The notes beneath the pieces were generated by a model. That model was given only the letters and a program-made list of their open reading frames with translations, searched no databases and had not been told where the DNA came from. A program made the translations under genes and the position numbers. A stretch of 64,000 nucleotides of DNA from Theobroma cacao (taxonomy: Eukaryota > Streptophyta > Magnoliopsida > Malvales > Malvaceae): NCBI RefSeq assembly GCF_000208745.1, contig NC_030859.1, forward strand, positions 14,229,063 to 14,293,062, read 5' to 3'. Below are positions 62,811-64,000 of this stretch, in pieces (within the stretch, counting starts at the first letter, position 1; each line of letters starts with the position of its first letter).

Positions 62811-62943
62811 AAGAAAATTATTTCAACACTTACAAAAAAGAGAAAGAAGAAATCATACAAGAATATTATAATTTTACGAACAAACATAAAATTCTAATAA
62901 AATTCTTTGAATGGTTTGAAAGATATTATTCAAAATCAATAAA

Positions 62944-64000
62944 TGTCACGACCGAAAACCTCCCTCGGGCCCATGACAACTGTCGCGACGTCCCGATTGA
63001 CACTCATTACCCGGAATGCCAACCGGAACCCCGCAAGGCTTACATATCAGTTTCTTTCCTTTCCTATGAGTAATCGTTGTTAAACTTTCCATTTAAAACA
63101 ATTACCGGTCGTTTCTGGCTCAAATAAATCCAAGAAATTTTTTTTCAAAGGATTTATAGACAAATATCACTATTCAAAATATTGATTAAAATACAGCATT
63201 TTATATAAAACAATATTTATAGAAACACGTGTAAGAAATCTTTTATAATGTGTAAGTAAAATAAATTCATACATACAAAAATTTACTAAGTTATAATGTA
63301 CAATAATGGTTACAATGACAAGTGGCCCAAAATACACCCAGTGTTGGTGTTACAAACCTACTGTCTGTGTGGTAGAGATGTCAACTGGAATCCTCGACAA
63401 AATAGGCTATCTACAAGCTACCACAGACTTGAAATATTTGGAAAGGAGGTGGGTGAGATTTTGCAATCCCAATGAGTAAACAGGCATTATCATAAATGTC
63501 TAAAGGTGAGTAAAATAGAGGCAAGTTTAAACAACAAATTACGAACCATTTCATAATGTTTTCAATTTATTTCTTAAATCATAAAATATTTGTAATTTAC
63601 CAAAACAATTGTTAAGGCTTATGTCTTTTATAAAAGAAAACAAGGCTCAAGCCAAAACTAATCCTCGGGGATACCTTGGCCGAGGCATCTAATCGAGTCC
63701 ACCAAGGTTGTTACAACATTTACATGTGAAACATATTTTTATTTTTAAAACAAGTCGTTCCTTGGCGTTGGCCAAGTTACACATTCACGTGGGGGTTCGA
63801 CGCGAAGTGAGCTCTAATACTACCCCGAGAGTTACCCTCCTCGCCTCTACAACCGGAGTAACTATGAAACCGAGTTTACCATGCCCCTCTAATAGGCAGT
63901 CCACGGAAACCCGTCACTGCAGTGACTAACCCACCAATTTTAATAAAATTTCGACAGTATAACGTGGCTTTTATTTATTTATCCAGCCTGCATAGTAAAA
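62944..64000 (-). mobile_element. Element-A-type LTR, runs off the window
   Basis: Starts TGTCACGACCGAAAACC and closely follows both LTRs of A for its whole visible length, including CCCGCAAGGCTTACATATCA and the CCAATGAGTAAACAG stretch. The preceding ATAAA (62939-62943) is a candidate target copy. Whether it is solo or part of a full element cannot be told. Confidence 0.9.

Larger units (their letters stand above)
61180..62943 (+). mobile_element. Endogenous pararetrovirus fragment (Caulimoviridae-like)
   Basis: A perfect tRNA-Met primer site (61336-61348) with no LTR end in front of it, followed by a movement-protein-like frame and a linker frame. This order and the missing LTR suit an integrated plant pararetrovirus better than an LTR retrotransposon. 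The fragment stops at an element-A-type LTR at 62944. Coat, protease, RT and RNase H regions are not in view; whether they continue beyond that LTR is outside the window. Several stops and a frameshift show an old, inactive copy. Confidence 0.65.

Noticed and set aside
61180..62943. Reading the 61.2-62.9 kb region as an ordinary LTR retrotransposon
   Set aside because: There is no LTR terminus before the primer site, and the protein blocks are movement-protein-like, so a pararetrovirus fits better, though not proven.

Overview
The window is nuclear DNA of a flowering plant, almost certainly a eudicot. Evidence: one spliced plant-type host gene with GT-AG introns, very AT-rich spacers, and dense Ty3/gypsy LTR retrotransposon layers with initiator-Met tRNA primer sites. 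LTR segments rich in GGTATCGATACC words give a weak impression of Malvaceae; the species is inference only. No tRNA, rRNA, CRISPR array or bacterial-type operon is seen.

Layout. 1-5003: minus-strand Athila/Tat-type gag-protease remains, split by a 2.86-kb solo LTR (1081-3935, TSD ATTGA). 5004-10505: LTR and leader fragments of several elements. 10506-17760: a plus-strand non-autonomous element with a broken plant-transposon-protein ORF (11169-12185) and a 3' LTR split by another solo LTR (14141-16723, TSD TACAC). 17761-23240: an LTR remnant holding a third solo LTR (18208-19837, TSD GGTTT), then MITE-like and fold-back repeats. 23822-28087: the one clear host gene, an AMMECR1-family protein in five exons (211 aa), possibly facing a convergent orphan ORF at 28233-28585. 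28890-31905: AT-rich spacer and degraded LTR-like DNA.

31906-55440 is one deep nest. A Reina-like Ty3/gypsy pol (D, plus) was hit by solo LTR C (TSD GTATT). C was hit by solo LTR B (TSD ATAAA). B was hit by a complete 10.6-kb Tekay/Del-like element A (34275-44908, TSD ACCGT/ATCGT) and by solo LTR E (46505-49480, TSD TCGAG). D was hit a second time by solo LTR C2 (51397-53979, TSD AAGAT). Each join was checked by reading the host sequence across it.

55445-61056: D 3' LTR, a MITE-like repeat, the 3' end of another gypsy element (H) with its long LTR, a pogo/Tigger-like DNA transposon inside that LTR, and satellite-like repeats. 61180-62943: fragment of an endogenous pararetrovirus (Caulimoviridae-like) with a perfect tRNA-Met primer site and a broken movement-protein reading frame. 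62944-64000: a further element-A-type LTR running off the window.

No novel cellular pathway is seen. The most unusual signals are: an 85-nt AT-rich GT-AG insertion in the integrase of element A whose removal restores the frame exactly, and which is flanked by a 7-bp direct repeat; a CCAAT/TTTAAA/GGCCGGCCA module shared by different LTR families; and a minisatellite core and short palindromic words recurring in unrelated LTRs.
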